Below are positions 27,142 through 35,533 of a stretch of 64,000 nucleotides of DNA, in pieces. The notes below the pieces were generated by a model. It saw only the letters and a program-made list of their open reading frames with translations, was not told the origin of the DNA and did no database searches. Made by a program: the position numbers and the translations under genes. This stretch comes from Bacteroidota bacterium (GTDB lineage Bacteria; Bacteroidota; Bacteroidia; AKYH767-A; OLB10): contig JADJMG010000013.1 of assembly GCA_016709725.1 (NCBI GenBank), positions 76,465 through 140,464 of the forward strand, read 5' to 3'. The first letter of the stretch is position 1, and each line of letters begins with the position of its first letter.

Positions 27142-27948
27142 GTGAAAAAAAACAGTTTCCAATTTGCAGGCTATGTTTTATTGCTAGCCACTATTATTGC
27201 TTGCTCAAAAGTTCCAATTACAGGCAGAAAACAAGTAAGTCTCATTCCAGAAACAGAACTTATTTCGATGAGTTTAACGGAGTACGCCAGTTTCTTAAAA
27301 ACGAATCCGCCTGCTGGTAATCATGAACAGAACACCATCATGGTAAAGCAAATTGGAAATAAAATTCAACAAGCTGTCACCAAGTATATGTCTCAAAATA
27401 AATTGAGCAGTCGTTTGGCTGGATATAAATGGGAATTTAATTTGGTTAATGATCCCCAAGTTAATGCATGGTGTATGCCCGGTGGAAAAGTGGTTGTTTA
27501 TTCCGGACTTTTAGGCGTTACCCAAAATGAAAATGCTTTGGCTATCGTTATGGGTCATGAGATTGCACATGCCGTTGCTCGCCATGGTAATGAGCGTATG
27601 AGTCAAGGATTAGTTACTCAACTTGGAGGTGTTGCCTTAGGTGTAGCGTTACAAAGCAAAAGCGCAGAAACACAAGCCTTATTTCAAACCGCCTATGGCG
27701 TAGGTAGTACGGTTGCAGTGATGCTCCCTTATTCTCGTTTACATGAAACTGAAGCGGATAAGATGGGATTGATTTTCGCAGCCATGGCAGGATACGATCC
27801 GAGAGAAGCACCTAAATTTTGGCAACGCATGTCAGCAAAAGGAGGAGCCAAACAACCGGAAATTTTAAGTACACACCCTAGCGATGCCACTCGAATAAGC
27901 GACTTAAATAAGTTCATGCCTCAGGCCATGAAATATTACAAGCCTTAA
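27142..27948 (+). CDS. M48 family metallopeptidase, lipoprotein
   Basis: A 268-residue zinc peptidase with a lipoprotein signal (hydrophobic helix ending LLATIIAC, lipobox Cys at about 21), likely attached in the periplasm. The active-site motif is MGHEIAHAVARHGNERM and the third ligand lies in RLHETEADKMGL, the classic M48/BepA/LoiP layout; the STHPS motif is near the C-terminus. Family members degrade or refold misassembled outer-membrane proteins. The start is taken as GTG at 27142, just after the clpS stop; an upstream GTG at 27118 overlapping clpS is less likely. Confidence 0.92.
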   Translation: MKKNSFQFAGYVLLLATIIACSKVPITGRKQVSLIPETELISMSLTEYASFLKTNPPAGNHEQNTIMVKQIGNKIQQAVTKYMSQNKLSSRLAGYKWEFNLVNDPQVNAWCMPGGKVVVYSGLLGVTQNENALAIVMGHEIAHAVARHGNERMSQGLVTQLGGVALGVALQSKSAETQALFQTAYGVGSTVAVMLPYSRLHETEADKMGLIFAAMAGYDPREAPKFWQRMSAKGGAKQPEILSTHPSDATRISDLNKFMPQAMKYYKP

Positions 27949-27954
27949 TTTTTG

Positions 27955-27962
27955 TATTTTTG
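27955..27962 (+). promoter_or_regulatory. TAnnTTTG -7 promoter element of the nfeD-floA pair
   Basis: TATTTTTG begins 7 bp past the M48 stop and ends 20 bp before the NfeD ATG, suggesting an independent promoter for the NfeD-flotillin unit. Confidence 0.45.
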
Positions 27963-27982
27963 GCCAAACTGCAAGCCTAAAA

Positions 27983-28447
27983 ATGTCCATAGTATTTATT
28001 TGTGTGCTCATCCTCTTCGGTGTTCTATTGATTACGGTGGAAATTCTTATCGTCCCCGGACTTATAGTTGGAATTTTAGGAGGAATATTTGTGATTATGG
28101 GAATAGGTTGGACTTGGCAAGTTTATGGCTCCACTGCAGGAACAATTGTTGCTTTCATTTCAGTTCTACTTACGGCTCTAGCCATTTGGTCGGCATTGCG
28201 TACTGGATTTTGGAATCGATTTAGTTTACAAGGTCAATTAAAAGGTCGAGTTAATGAAATTGATTTAGATACCATCAAAGAAGGAGATCATGGTGCTGCA
28301 CTTTCCAGCTTGCGTCCCATGGGAACCATACGAGTGAATGGAAAAAGATTTGAAGCTAGCTCAGAAACCGGAATGATTCCCGTAAATTTTCCTATTATCG
28401 TAGTGCGAATTGAAGACAATAAAATCATTGTTCGCGCCGACGTCTAA
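27983..28447 (+). CDS. NfeD family membrane protein
   Basis: A 154-residue short NfeD protein. Hydrophobic helices occupy residues 1-75, with a conserved EILIVPGLIVGILGGIF turn, and the C-terminal 70 residues form an OB-fold (GDHGAALSSLRPMGTIRVNGKRFEASSETG). Short NfeD proteins are partners of flotillin-like proteins, and the next gene encodes one 29 bp downstream. The pair probably organises membrane microdomains. Confidence 0.92.
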   Translation: MSIVFICVLILFGVLLITVEILIVPGLIVGILGGIFVIMGIGWTWQVYGSTAGTIVAFISVLLTALAIWSALRTGFWNRFSLQGQLKGRVNEIDLDTIKEGDHGAALSSLRPMGTIRVNGKRFEASSETGMIPVNFPIIVVRIEDNKIIVRADV

Positions 28448-28476
28448 ACAAAAATATACTTCTTAAATTCATACCT

Positions 28477-29460
28477 ATGCAACTACCCTTTATTCTTCTG
28501 ATCATAGCTGGAACATTTATTTTTATTCTCTTCTTCCTCTATTTCGTTCCTGTAAATCTGTGGATCACTGCTGTATTTAGCAATGTTAAAATTAGTATCC
28601 TAAATTTAATTTTGATGCGATTACGGAAAGTACCACCTTCCATCGTTGTGAATGCTATGATCAACAGTACGAAGTCGGGACTCAACATTACGACCAACGA
28701 AATTGAAACTCATTTCCTTGCGGGAGGAAATGTAAACAATGTCATCAAGGCGCTTATCTCTGCCGACAAAGCCAACATTCCATTAACTTTTAAGATGGCA
28801 ACTGCGATTGATTTAGCAGGTAGAGATGTTGCAGATGCGGTACAATTGTCAGTAAATCCACGTGTGATTGACACACCTCCTGTTTCTGCGGTTGCAAAAA
28901 ATGGGATTCAGTTAATTGTTCGTGCACGCGTAACCGTTAGAGCTAACATCAATCAGTTAGTGGGTGGTGCAGGTGAAGAAACCATTTTAGCGCGTGTGGG
29001 AGAAGGAATTGTAACCACTATTGGTTCTGCTTTCGATCATAAAACAGTATTAGAGAATCCTGATAAAATTTCAAAAACAGTATTAGCCAAGGGTTTGGAT
29101 GCAGGTACGGCTTTCGAAATTTTGTCAATTGATATTGCTGACATTGATGTGAGTGAAAACATCGGTGCTAAACTACAAACCGAACAAGCTTCAGCCGATT
29201 TAAAAGTAGCTCAAGCAAAGGCCGAAGAACGTCGTGCTATGGCTGTTGCCTTTGAACAGGAGATGCGTGCAAAAGCACAAGAAGCAAGAGCGAAAGTAAT
29301 CGAAGCTGAAGCACAAATTCCATTAGCAATGGCCGAAGCTTTCAGAGCAGGAAATTTAGGCATCATGGACTATTACAAACTCCAAAATGTACAAGCAGAT
29401 ACAGCGATGAGAGAATCGATTGCTAAGCCAGGAAATCAAGGATCTGAAAAGAAAGGATAA
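28477..29460 (+). CDS. floA: Flotillin-like protein FloA (UPF0365)
   Basis: A 327-residue FloA/YqfA homologue. An N-terminal hydrophobic hairpin (residues 1-30) anchors the protein, followed by the SPHK/PHB domain (DLAGRDVADAVQLSVNPRVIDTPPV, RARVTVRANINQLVGGAGEETI) and a long Ala/Glu-rich coiled coil (AQAKAEERRAMAVAFEQEM). FloA scaffolds functional membrane microdomains and influences membrane fluidity and secretion. It pairs with the NfeD gene upstream. Length matches the family. Confidence 0.96.
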   Translation: MQLPFILLIIAGTFIFILFFLYFVPVNLWITAVFSNVKISILNLILMRLRKVPPSIVVNAMINSTKSGLNITTNEIETHFLAGGNVNNVIKALISADKANIPLTFKMATAIDLAGRDVADAVQLSVNPRVIDTPPVSAVAKNGIQLIVRARVTVRANINQLVGGAGEETILARVGEGIVTTIGSAFDHKTVLENPDKISKTVLAKGLDAGTAFEILSIDIADIDVSENIGAKLQTEQASADLKVAQAKAEERRAMAVAFEQEMRAKAQEARAKVIEAEAQIPLAMAEAFRAGNLGIMDYYKLQNVQADTAMRESIAKPGNQGSEKKG

Positions 29461-29507
29461 AAAAATTATTCGTAGATAATGTCAATTAGCTAATTCTATA
29501 TTTTTCT

Positions 29508-31221
29508 TATCGAATTACAATCTTTTTCCGCTCTATCGAATTCTTAGTTGTTACCACTAAAAGATAAGTTCCCTTTGCAAGCCCATCTAAATTAATAGAA
29601 GTTAAAATAGATGGGTTTGTAATTTCTTTTTCAAGATCGTTGTACCTTCCATTGAATAGATTGCAATGGATGCCTTTTCATCCATAACATTTATTGCTAT
29701 CGTTACCTCTTTAGATGTTGGATTCGGATATACAAGTAACGACGGAGATGAATCAGTTAGATTGCCGATAGATGTATTCACCGGATTCGAATATTTTGCA
29801 ATGAAAGCATCACGACTGATCGTGGGTGAAAGACTTGTTGTACCAGGACTTGGATCAAAATCCATTGTGCTATTAAACAAACCTGATAAATATACATTCA
29901 AACTATCGCTCACTTCCATTGAAGTTGCTTGATCAAAATTTAATCCGCCCATGGTAATTCCCCAAGCATAGGCTCCATTTTCATCCATTTTCAGAACAAA
30001 TATATCGTCACTTCCATTCGAGAAAATATTTTGATTGATTAAAGAATCGGGATTTAGATCAATAGTTCCACTAAAGCTACCAGTAATATAAATCTGATTC
30101 AACTTATCTGTTTTAACAAATCGGGAATTCACATTTGCATTAGAATTAATTCTATTGACCCATGTAAAATTTCCTCCTGAATCTAGCTTCAAAACAAATG
30201 AATCATAGAACCCGAGTGAGGATAAAAATACACTTCCTTGTCCGGGATCAAAATCGATGTTCCCAATGAATTGTCCAGTTACAATTACATTCGAGAATTG
30301 ATCCACTGCAATTCCATTTCCTAAATCTGAACTACTCCCTCCTAGCGACTTCGCCCAAATGAAATTTCCATTTCGATCCAATTTAACAATGAAAACATCG
30401 TCAGAGCCATTCGATACAAAGTTTGACGTAGAAAGTCCAGGATCCAAATCGGCGGTTCCTCTAAACGTACCGGTGATAAACACTTCGCCATTCGAATTTA
30501 TAGCCATATAGCGCGAGGCATCGGAGTTCGTGCCACCAAGTTGCTTCGCCCAAACTAAATCTCCACTAGAATCTAATTTTACAACATACCCTTCCAATTG
30601 AGATCCACCTGAGGCGGTTAATTGCAAGGTACTATTAGAAGGATCAAAATCGGCACTTCCCGAAAAGACACCTGCTAAATAAACATTTGAAGAATCATCT
30701 ACCACAACAGACTTCCCTTCCTCTCCTCCCATAAATCCACCAATTTGTTTTGCCCAAACTTCGTTTCCAGCGGTATCTAATTTTAATAAAAAGGCATCAA
30801 AATCACCAAACGAATTTAGAAAGATGGTACCAGCCCCACCTGAAAAATCAATCGTAGTTAAGAAGAATCCGGTTATGTATAAATATCCTTGTTCATCCAA
30901 GCAAAGTGTCGATCCTTCATCCGCACCCGAACTTCCATAGCTTTTCCCCCAAACAAATTGTCCATTGGGGTTTAGCTTTACGAGATAAACATCGGATGAT
31001 CCTACTGTTGTTACACTCACCACTGCGGGACCCGGATCCAAATCGAGGGTGCCACTATAAAAGCCAAGAATATAACTATTACCCAAGTCGTCGACTACAA
31101 TTGTTTTTGCTGTTTCTCCACTGCTGCCACTTTGCTGCGCAACCCAATTGAGAGCCGGAATTTGTGCGATTAAACTAGTTACGCAGAGTGATGCGATTGA
31201 GAGAAGTAAAATTTTTTTCAT
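29508..31221 (-). CDS. Secreted SBBP beta-propeller protein with T9SS sorting domain (C-terminal frameshift)
   Basis: The main frame (29602-31221, 539 residues) has a signal peptide and about nine SBBP-type repeats of roughly 50 residues built on GNSYILGFYSGTLDLDPG and VYLVKLNPNGQFVWGKS, forming a predicted beta-propeller. The frame ends early in TILKKKLQTHLF, but shifting one base in the A-run near 29630 yields KEITNPSILTSINLDGLAKG and a typical T9SS type A ending (ERKKIVIR) that stops at 29508. The protein is therefore exported by the Sec and type IX systems and displayed at the surface. Start ATG at 31221. Confidence 0.88.
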
Positions 31222-31542
31222 AATGATTAGTTGATATGTAAATATAATAAATACTGCAAAAGACCAAAGTAAAATTCAAACATGAAATGATTTTCATCTT
31301 CGACAAATCAAATTCTTAAATAATCAGAAACAAAATAATTACCTATTTTACATAACGTATTAAAGGTAATTTAATATTCATCCATGAATAGCTGAGATTT
31401 TTTTTACAATGGATTTAAAACCGATATCGAAAACACCATAAATAAATCAAAATCAATGAAGAGCCATTATTATTTCAAAGGAATTAAATTTTATTTGGCA
31501 TCATCTAATATTCTACTAACTTTGCCCTCCCGAAAAGGAAGA
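31222..31542. other. Gene-free AT-rich region upstream of the T9SS gene and tRNA-Arg
   Basis: These 321 bases between the divergent T9SS gene and tRNA-Arg are very AT-rich and contain no credible gene or long repeat. The only element recognised is the tRNA promoter at 31495-31524. Confidence 0.6.
31495..31524 (+). promoter_or_regulatory. Promoter of tRNA-Arg (TTG-N19-TAACTTTG)
   Basis: TTTG at 31494-31497 and TAACTTTG at 31517-31524 are spaced by 19 bp, a full match to the Bacteroidota housekeeping consensus. The mature tRNA begins 18 bp downstream. This is the best-formed promoter in the window. Confidence 0.75.
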
Positions 31543-31616
31543 GGTTGCGTAGCTTAACTGAATAGAGCATCTGACTACGGATCAGAAGGTTGGGGGTTTG
31601 AATCCCTCCGCGACCA
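31543..31616 (+). tRNA. tRNA-Arg (anticodon ACG)
   Basis: A 74-nt cloverleaf was folded by eye. The acceptor GGTTGCG pairs with CGCGACC (one G-T pair). The anticodon stem TCTGA/TCAGA encloses loop CTACGGA with anticodon ACG. The T stem GGGGG/CCCTC encloses TTTGAAT, and the D arm is GCTT/GAGC. The discriminator base is A and the 3' CCA is not encoded. ACG (read as ICG after deamination) decodes CGU, CGC and CGA. It has its own promoter and terminator. Confidence 0.95.
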
Positions 31617-31632
31617 CTAATAAATAACCAAC

Positions 31633-31660
31633 AAAAAGGCTCCCTTCGGGAGCCTTTTTT
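31633..31660 (+). terminator. Terminator of tRNA-Arg
   Basis: A five-A run, a perfect GGCTCCC/GGGAGCC stem with TTC loop, and six T, starting 17 bp after the tRNA. It is a strong canonical intrinsic terminator. Confidence 0.95.
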
Positions 31661-31767
31661 CGTTTCAGGAAGATCCGGGAATGCTCGCATTCCAAGGAGC
31701 TTTCAGAAACGCTCCTAAACTCCTACTCTCCCTCCTGGGGATTGCGGTATCAGGGTCTCCCCACCCT

Positions 31768-31908
31768 AAAATCTCCTATTCGCCCATCTCCTACTCTCCT
31801 ACTCTCCTATTCTCCTATTCTCCTATTCTCCTATTCTCCCATCTCCTACACTCCTATTCTCCCATCTCCTACACTCCTATTCTCCCATCCACTACTCTCC
31901 TATTCTCA
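31768..31908. repeat. CTCCTATT pyrimidine tandem repeats
   Basis: About 140 bp of near-perfect repeats of CTCCTATT, CTCCCATC and CTCCTACA units just upstream of the MOSC gene. The open frames across it are low-complexity translations of the repeat. The same family returns at 33033-33114, and its complement type (GGAGAATC) at 32853-32957. Confidence 0.85.
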
Positions 31909-31913
31909 ATTCC

Positions 31914-32459
31914 ATGATCAAGCCTCGTGTAATTTCATTAAGTAAAAGCGATTCGCATACTTTCAATAAATACAATTGCGAAAAAATTAAGCTGTTAGAA
32001 GGTTTAGGTGTAGAAGGCGATGCACACTCAGGTAAAACAGTGAAACATCGGTCTAGAGTAGCTGCAGACCCCATGCAGCCTAATTTGCGACAAGTTCACT
32101 TGATCCATTCGGAGTTGTTTGATGAATTAGCCCAAAAGGATTTTGTGGTAGTTCCTGGCGCCATGGGTGAAAATATTACTACGCAAGGAATCGATTTGTT
32201 GAATTTACCTAAGAATACTATTCTTAAAATTGGAACGAGTGCAGCAATTCAAATTACAGGATTAAGAAATCCATGCTCTCAATTGGAGTCTATTAAAAAA
32301 GGATTGATGAATGCCGTTTTAGATAAAGATGATCAAGGGAACTTGATTCGAAAAGCGGGAATCATGGGCATTGTTTTGCAAGGGGGAGATGTTTTTGTTG
32401 GCGATGAAATTTTAATTCAGTTTCCAAATCATCCATATGAAAAATTGGAAAAGGTATAA
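31914..32459 (+). CDS. MOSC domain-containing protein
   Basis: A 181-residue MOSC (molybdenum cofactor sulfurase C-terminal) protein. Family marks are LLEGLGVEGDAHSGKTVKHRSRV at about 28-50, the QVHLIHSELFDELA segment, PGAMGENITTQGIDLLNLPK, and ITGLRNPCSQLESIKKGLM, which holds the conserved Cys for persulfide or Mo-sulfur chemistry. Stand-alone MOSC proteins are thought to carry sulfur in metal-sulfur biosynthesis or detoxification; the substrate is unknown. The start ATG is immediately after the pyrimidine repeats, leaving little room for a promoter outside the repeat. Confidence 0.93.
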   Translation: MIKPRVISLSKSDSHTFNKYNCEKIKLLEGLGVEGDAHSGKTVKHRSRVAADPMQPNLRQVHLIHSELFDELAQKDFVVVPGAMGENITTQGIDLLNLPKNTILKIGTSAAIQITGLRNPCSQLESIKKGLMNAVLDKDDQGNLIRKAGIMGIVLQGGDVFVGDEILIQFPNHPYEKLEKV

Positions 32460-32491
32460 TCTTCTTTACATCATAAATACAACCTTTTTTT

Positions 32492-32839
32492 TCAATTAAA
32501 CCATACAGCATACTTTTGTCGACGAAGTTCTAAAGCTAGGTTTTTCTCCATCACTAAAGCGTCTTCTTGAGTCATTGGATCAATATGCATGTATAAACTC
32601 GGACGCAAATATTTGCCGTATTTCTGAACGATGTTTGAACTCAGTTTATGTCCTTTTTTATTGACATATCCCGTTTTGTGCTGTTCAAACCTTTCCTTGG
32701 GATCTTTACTCGTCATCCCCACATAAAGACATTCTAAAACGCCGTTGAACTGTGGATTTGCCTCTCGAAATTTAGCATTTTCTGTAAATACTTTTTTCGA
32801 TAATTCAATCACGTAAACACGATAAATCATTTTTGACAT
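32492..32839 (-). CDS. GIY-YIG nuclease-like protein
   Basis: A 115-residue protein with a GIY-YIG-like fold: an N-terminal strand YRVYVIEL, then CLYVGMTSKDPKERFEQHKTG, where the second Tyr of YVG, the Arg and the His of ERFEQH match the family core, and a later glutamate in VMEKNLALELRR. Small solitary members may act in DNA repair or mobile DNA; specificity is not known. It is bracketed by purine and pyrimidine repeats and ends 32 bp from the convergent MOSC gene. Confidence 0.75.
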   Translation of the reverse strand: MSKMIYRVYVIELSKKVFTENAKFREANPQFNGVLECLYVGMTSKDPKERFEQHKTGYVNKKGHKLSSNIVQKYGKYLRPSLYMHIDPMTQEDALVMEKNLALELRRQKYAVWFN

Positions 32840-32852
32840 TGCGGTGTGAATA

Positions 32853-32957
32853 GGAGATCGGAGAATCGGAGATTGGGAGATCGGAAAATCGGAGATTGGA
32901 GAATCGGAGAATCGAGAGGGAGGGGACTCGGAGAATCGGAGATATGGAGTATCGGAG
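32853..32957. repeat. GGAGAATCGGAGAT purine tandem repeats
   Basis: About 100 bp of degenerate GGAGAATCGGAGATTGG units. Read on the opposite strand the core is CTCCGATTCTCC, related to the CTCCTATT repeats at 31.8 and 33.05 kb. They lie just upstream of the GIY-YIG gene start. Confidence 0.8.
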
Positions 32958-33002
32958 TATCGGTGATCGGAATATCATAAACAAGTGTGTTTTGATTTAG
33001 TG

Positions 33003-33114
33003 ATACCGATAGCTATCGAGACGCTTACCCACTCTTACCCAATCTCCTACTCTCCCACTCTCCCACTCTCCTACTCTCCCACTCTCCTACTCTCCTACTC
33101 TCCTACTCTCCTAC
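33003..33114. repeat. CGATAGCTATCG palindrome and CTCCTACT repeats
   Basis: 33007-33018 is a CGATAGCTATCG palindrome, a member of the TCCCGATAGCTATCGGGA family. 33041-33114 is a run of CTCCTACT and CTCCCACT units that ends at the stop codon of the leftward gene, continuing the pattern of repeats that touch gene 3' ends. Confidence 0.75.
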
Positions 33115-33115
33115 T

Positions 33116-33649
33116 CTAAAACTCAACTACCCTACTAAATACTTGGCCATGTTTTTTCTTCAACGACTTACATTTCTTCAATGCTCCTTTAGTACCTGTT
33201 TTCTCCAATTTATAAAAATCGGAATAGTATTTTTTACTGAGCATGGAATAGTAAATCTTCAATTTCTTTTTCGTGCTATTAAAGGTAGAAGGCATGTTAA
33301 AATATAATTCCAAACTGCCTTTTGGCTTGAGAGTCTTTGTAGCTCTGTATTGTTCAGGTAATAAAGGGTTGTTCGACTTACCCAAAAAGATGATGGCTTT
33401 GCATTCCTTTTCATTCAACTCTTCCCATTTATATCGGTTAATAAAGGGAGGTAATTCTGCTTCCTGCGTATGCAAAACCATGATACTATCATTCGAGGAA
33501 TTATTAATAGATATGGAATAAACCGCTTGTCCATCGCTGTCGGAAGGATACACTTGCGAAATCAAAAAAAACTGAGCATTTGAATTGATAGGCAAAAAGA
33601 ATATTCCGATGCTACACCCATAAAAACAAAGGCGAATCCATTTTTTCAT
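33116..33649 (-). CDS. Secreted hypothetical protein
   Basis: A 177-residue protein with a signal peptide (MKKWIRLCFYGCSIGIFFLPINSNAQ gives cleavage near residue 26). The mature part is beta-rich, with an immunoglobulin-like pattern (VYSISINNSSNDSIMVLH ... LKPKGSLELYFNMPS), and ends in a strongly basic tail (KKCKSLKKKHGQ). I do not recognise the family. It is separated from rplS upstream by a strong terminator, so it should have its own promoter. Confidence 0.75.
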   Translation of the reverse strand: MKKWIRLCFYGCSIGIFFLPINSNAQFFLISQVYPSDSDGQAVYSISINNSSNDSIMVLHTQEAELPPFINRYKWEELNEKECKAIIFLGKSNNPLLPEQYRATKTLKPKGSLELYFNMPSTFNSTKKKLKIYYSMLSKKYYSDFYKLEKTGTKGALKKCKSLKKKHGQVFSRVVEF

Positions 33650-33702
33650 TGATCGAAGTTACTAAAATATCACTTAAATTCCATGATGTGCAAAGATCAT
33701 CC

Positions 33703-33731
33703 AAAAAAAAACCTCGTCGAAACGAGGTTTT
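33703..33731 (-). terminator. Rho-independent terminator after rplS
   Basis: On the minus strand AACCTCGT/ACGAGGTT forms an 8-bp perfect stem with a TTCG tetraloop followed by a run of T. It lies about 20 bp past the rplS stop. Confidence 0.93.
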
Positions 33732-33749
33732 ATATATTTTACATCAAGT

Positions 33750-34112
33750 TTAACCTTGTTTAGCACTTTGTTTGCGCTCCTTAATACGAGCACTCTTACC
33801 AACCATATCACGTAAGTAGAATATTCTTGCTCTACGTACTTTACCACGCTTATTTAAGTCGATACGGGTAATTTTTGGACTGTGAACAGGGAAAATACGC
33901 TCAACACCAACGTTTCCTGAAATTTTACGGATGGTAAAAGTTTCCGTTAAGCCTTGTCCACGACGTTGTAAAACAACACCTTGAAACTGCTGCTCACGCT
34001 CTTTGTTTCCCTCTTTAATTTTGTAGTAAACGGTAATGGTGTCGCCTGACCTGAATTCTGGCCATGATTTAGCTTCAACTAATTGCTCCTGCGCTATTTT
34101 AAGTAAGTCCAT
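33750..34112 (-). CDS. rplS: 50S ribosomal protein L19
   Basis: L19 sits at the 30S-50S interface. The 120-residue product from MDLLKIAQEQLVEAK has the conserved FRSGDTITVYYKIKEGNKER, FQGVVLQRRGQGLTETFTIRKIS, GVERIFPVHSPKI and VRRARIFYLRDMVGKSARIKE blocks. The longest frame adds 19 residues upstream that are not part of L19, so the ATG at 34112 is used. It stands alone here, not in the rpsP-trmD-rplS operon of proteobacteria. Confidence 0.97.
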   Translation of the reverse strand: MDLLKIAQEQLVEAKSWPEFRSGDTITVYYKIKEGNKEREQQFQGVVLQRRGQGLTETFTIRKISGNVGVERIFPVHSPKITRIDLNKRGKVRRARIFYLRDMVGKSARIKERKQSAKQG

Positions 34113-34333
34113 GATTTTAGATAATTTACCCTCAAATTGGGGCTGCAATATTAGTGAAAATATCGACAAGAAAGTATTTAATCATTATTTTTTTTGATTG
34201 GATTAAACAAACCAAAAATAGAGGCATTTAAAATATTGAATTTGAGCAATATATAACTGACGAAAATCTGATAAAAAATCTTTGTATAGAGATTGATTTA
34301 ACTTATCCAAGACAATACTCACTTCCTAATCAG

Positions 34334-35533
34334 CTATTTTTTATCGATGGAATTGAAGAATTCAATTAATTTTTTTCCAATCGAAAGGTTATCAAAATGG
34401 GATTGCGCAAAGTCTTTGGCGTGCTTGCCCAGTTCAATTTGCTTAGATGGATTATCCAGCAGTGACAATACTTTTTCTGCAAACTCATCGGCCGTATTCG
34501 CTATCAAGAAGTCTCTTCCATCAACTCCATGAATCCCTTCGGCACCAATACCAGTCGTCACAATGGCTTTTCCCATAGCCATCCCTTCCACTATTTTCAC
34601 TCGCATTCCGCTTCCACTAAACAAAGGAACAATCATGATCCCTCCATGTCCAATGAAAGCTTTATTATCATCCACAAAATCATGTATTTCAACTTGACTT
34701 TGAGCATATGATTTTATTGTTGCAGGCATTTTTTTACCTGCCAGTTTAAGTTTTGCTTCTGGCTTTTTGTCTTGAATGATGGGCCATACCTTCTTCAAAA
34801 ACCATTCAATTCCCTCAATATTTGGCAACCAATCCATCGCTCCAATATGAAAAACCATGAGTGGATCTGGATGTTCAAATACAGGATAATCTTGTGTATT
34901 TAAGCCAACGGGTGCAATGTGGATGGGTACATCCGCCCCCAATTTTATCAATAAATCTTTGTCTTCGATTGTCATTGCTGCAATACCATCCACCCTATTT
35001 AATGACCATTGCTCGTAATGTCGAAGTCTGTCAGCCAACAAATTCAAATACCATTTCCGCAACCATGTTTTTTCAGATAAGGCCAATCGCTGCCATATTA
35101 AATGTTCGATGTTATGAGTTCTTAGAATGACTTTTGCTTGAGAGTTCTTTCGAATCACTTCCATGTATGGGATCATGTATAAACTCTCCAAGATAATGGC
35201 ATCGAATTTTTCCTTTTTCAGAATGCGAATAAGCGCTTCTTCAAAATCACGACGTATAAATCGAATAATATGATAAGATTCTCCAGTGAAAATATTGAAA
35301 AGCGCTGCGAAAGGATTTATTCGATTATCGAGATACACCCCTTCAATTTGAGTCATCTTTTTATACCCTTCGTCGAGGGTATTTAGATCCGTTAATTGCT
35401 TGATGGTATTAAAGGACAAAACTTTTAATTGAACACCATTCTCAAACAACGACTTTTGCAGATGATACATGGCGATACTACCTCCATCAACAGGCGGAAA
35501 CGGAACACGGATGCAAAGCTGTAGAATTTTCAA
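34334..35533 (-). CDS. Glycosyltransferase (GT4-like, family 1)
   Basis: A 399-residue GT-B glycosyltransferase. The N-terminal acceptor domain begins MKILQLCIRVPFPPVDGGS and includes ILRTHNIEHLIWQRLA; the C-terminal nucleotide-sugar domain includes IGAMDWLPNIEGIEWFL and the GSGMRVKIVEGMAMGKAIVTTGIGAEGI segment, with the E-x7-E type donor site. It probably adds a sugar to a surface glycan. The start overlaps the LptF/G-family gene by 4 bp, so the two are cotranslated, which suggests work on a lipid-linked surface polysaccharide. Confidence 0.9.
   Translation of the reverse strand: MKILQLCIRVPFPPVDGGSIAMYHLQKSLFENGVQLKVLSFNTIKQLTDLNTLDEGYKKMTQIEGVYLDNRINPFAALFNIFTGESYHIIRFIRRDFEEALIRILKKEKFDAIILESLYMIPYMEVIRKNSQAKVILRTHNIEHLIWQRLALSEKTWLRKWYLNLLADRLRHYEQWSLNRVDGIAAMTIEDKDLLIKLGADVPIHIAPVGLNTQDYPVFEHPDPLMVFHIGAMDWLPNIEGIEWFLKKVWPIIQDKKPEAKLKLAGKKMPATIKSYAQSQVEIHDFVDDNKAFIGHGGIMIVPLFSGSGMRVKIVEGMAMGKAIVTTGIGAEGIHGVDGRDFLIANTADEFAEKVLSLLDNPSKQIELGKHAKDFAQSHFDNLSIGKKLIEFFNSIDKK

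Noticed and set aside
31681..31945. Open frames over the pyrimidine repeats
   Set aside because: Low-complexity translation of CTCCTATT units (SYSPILLFS repeats), with no start signal.
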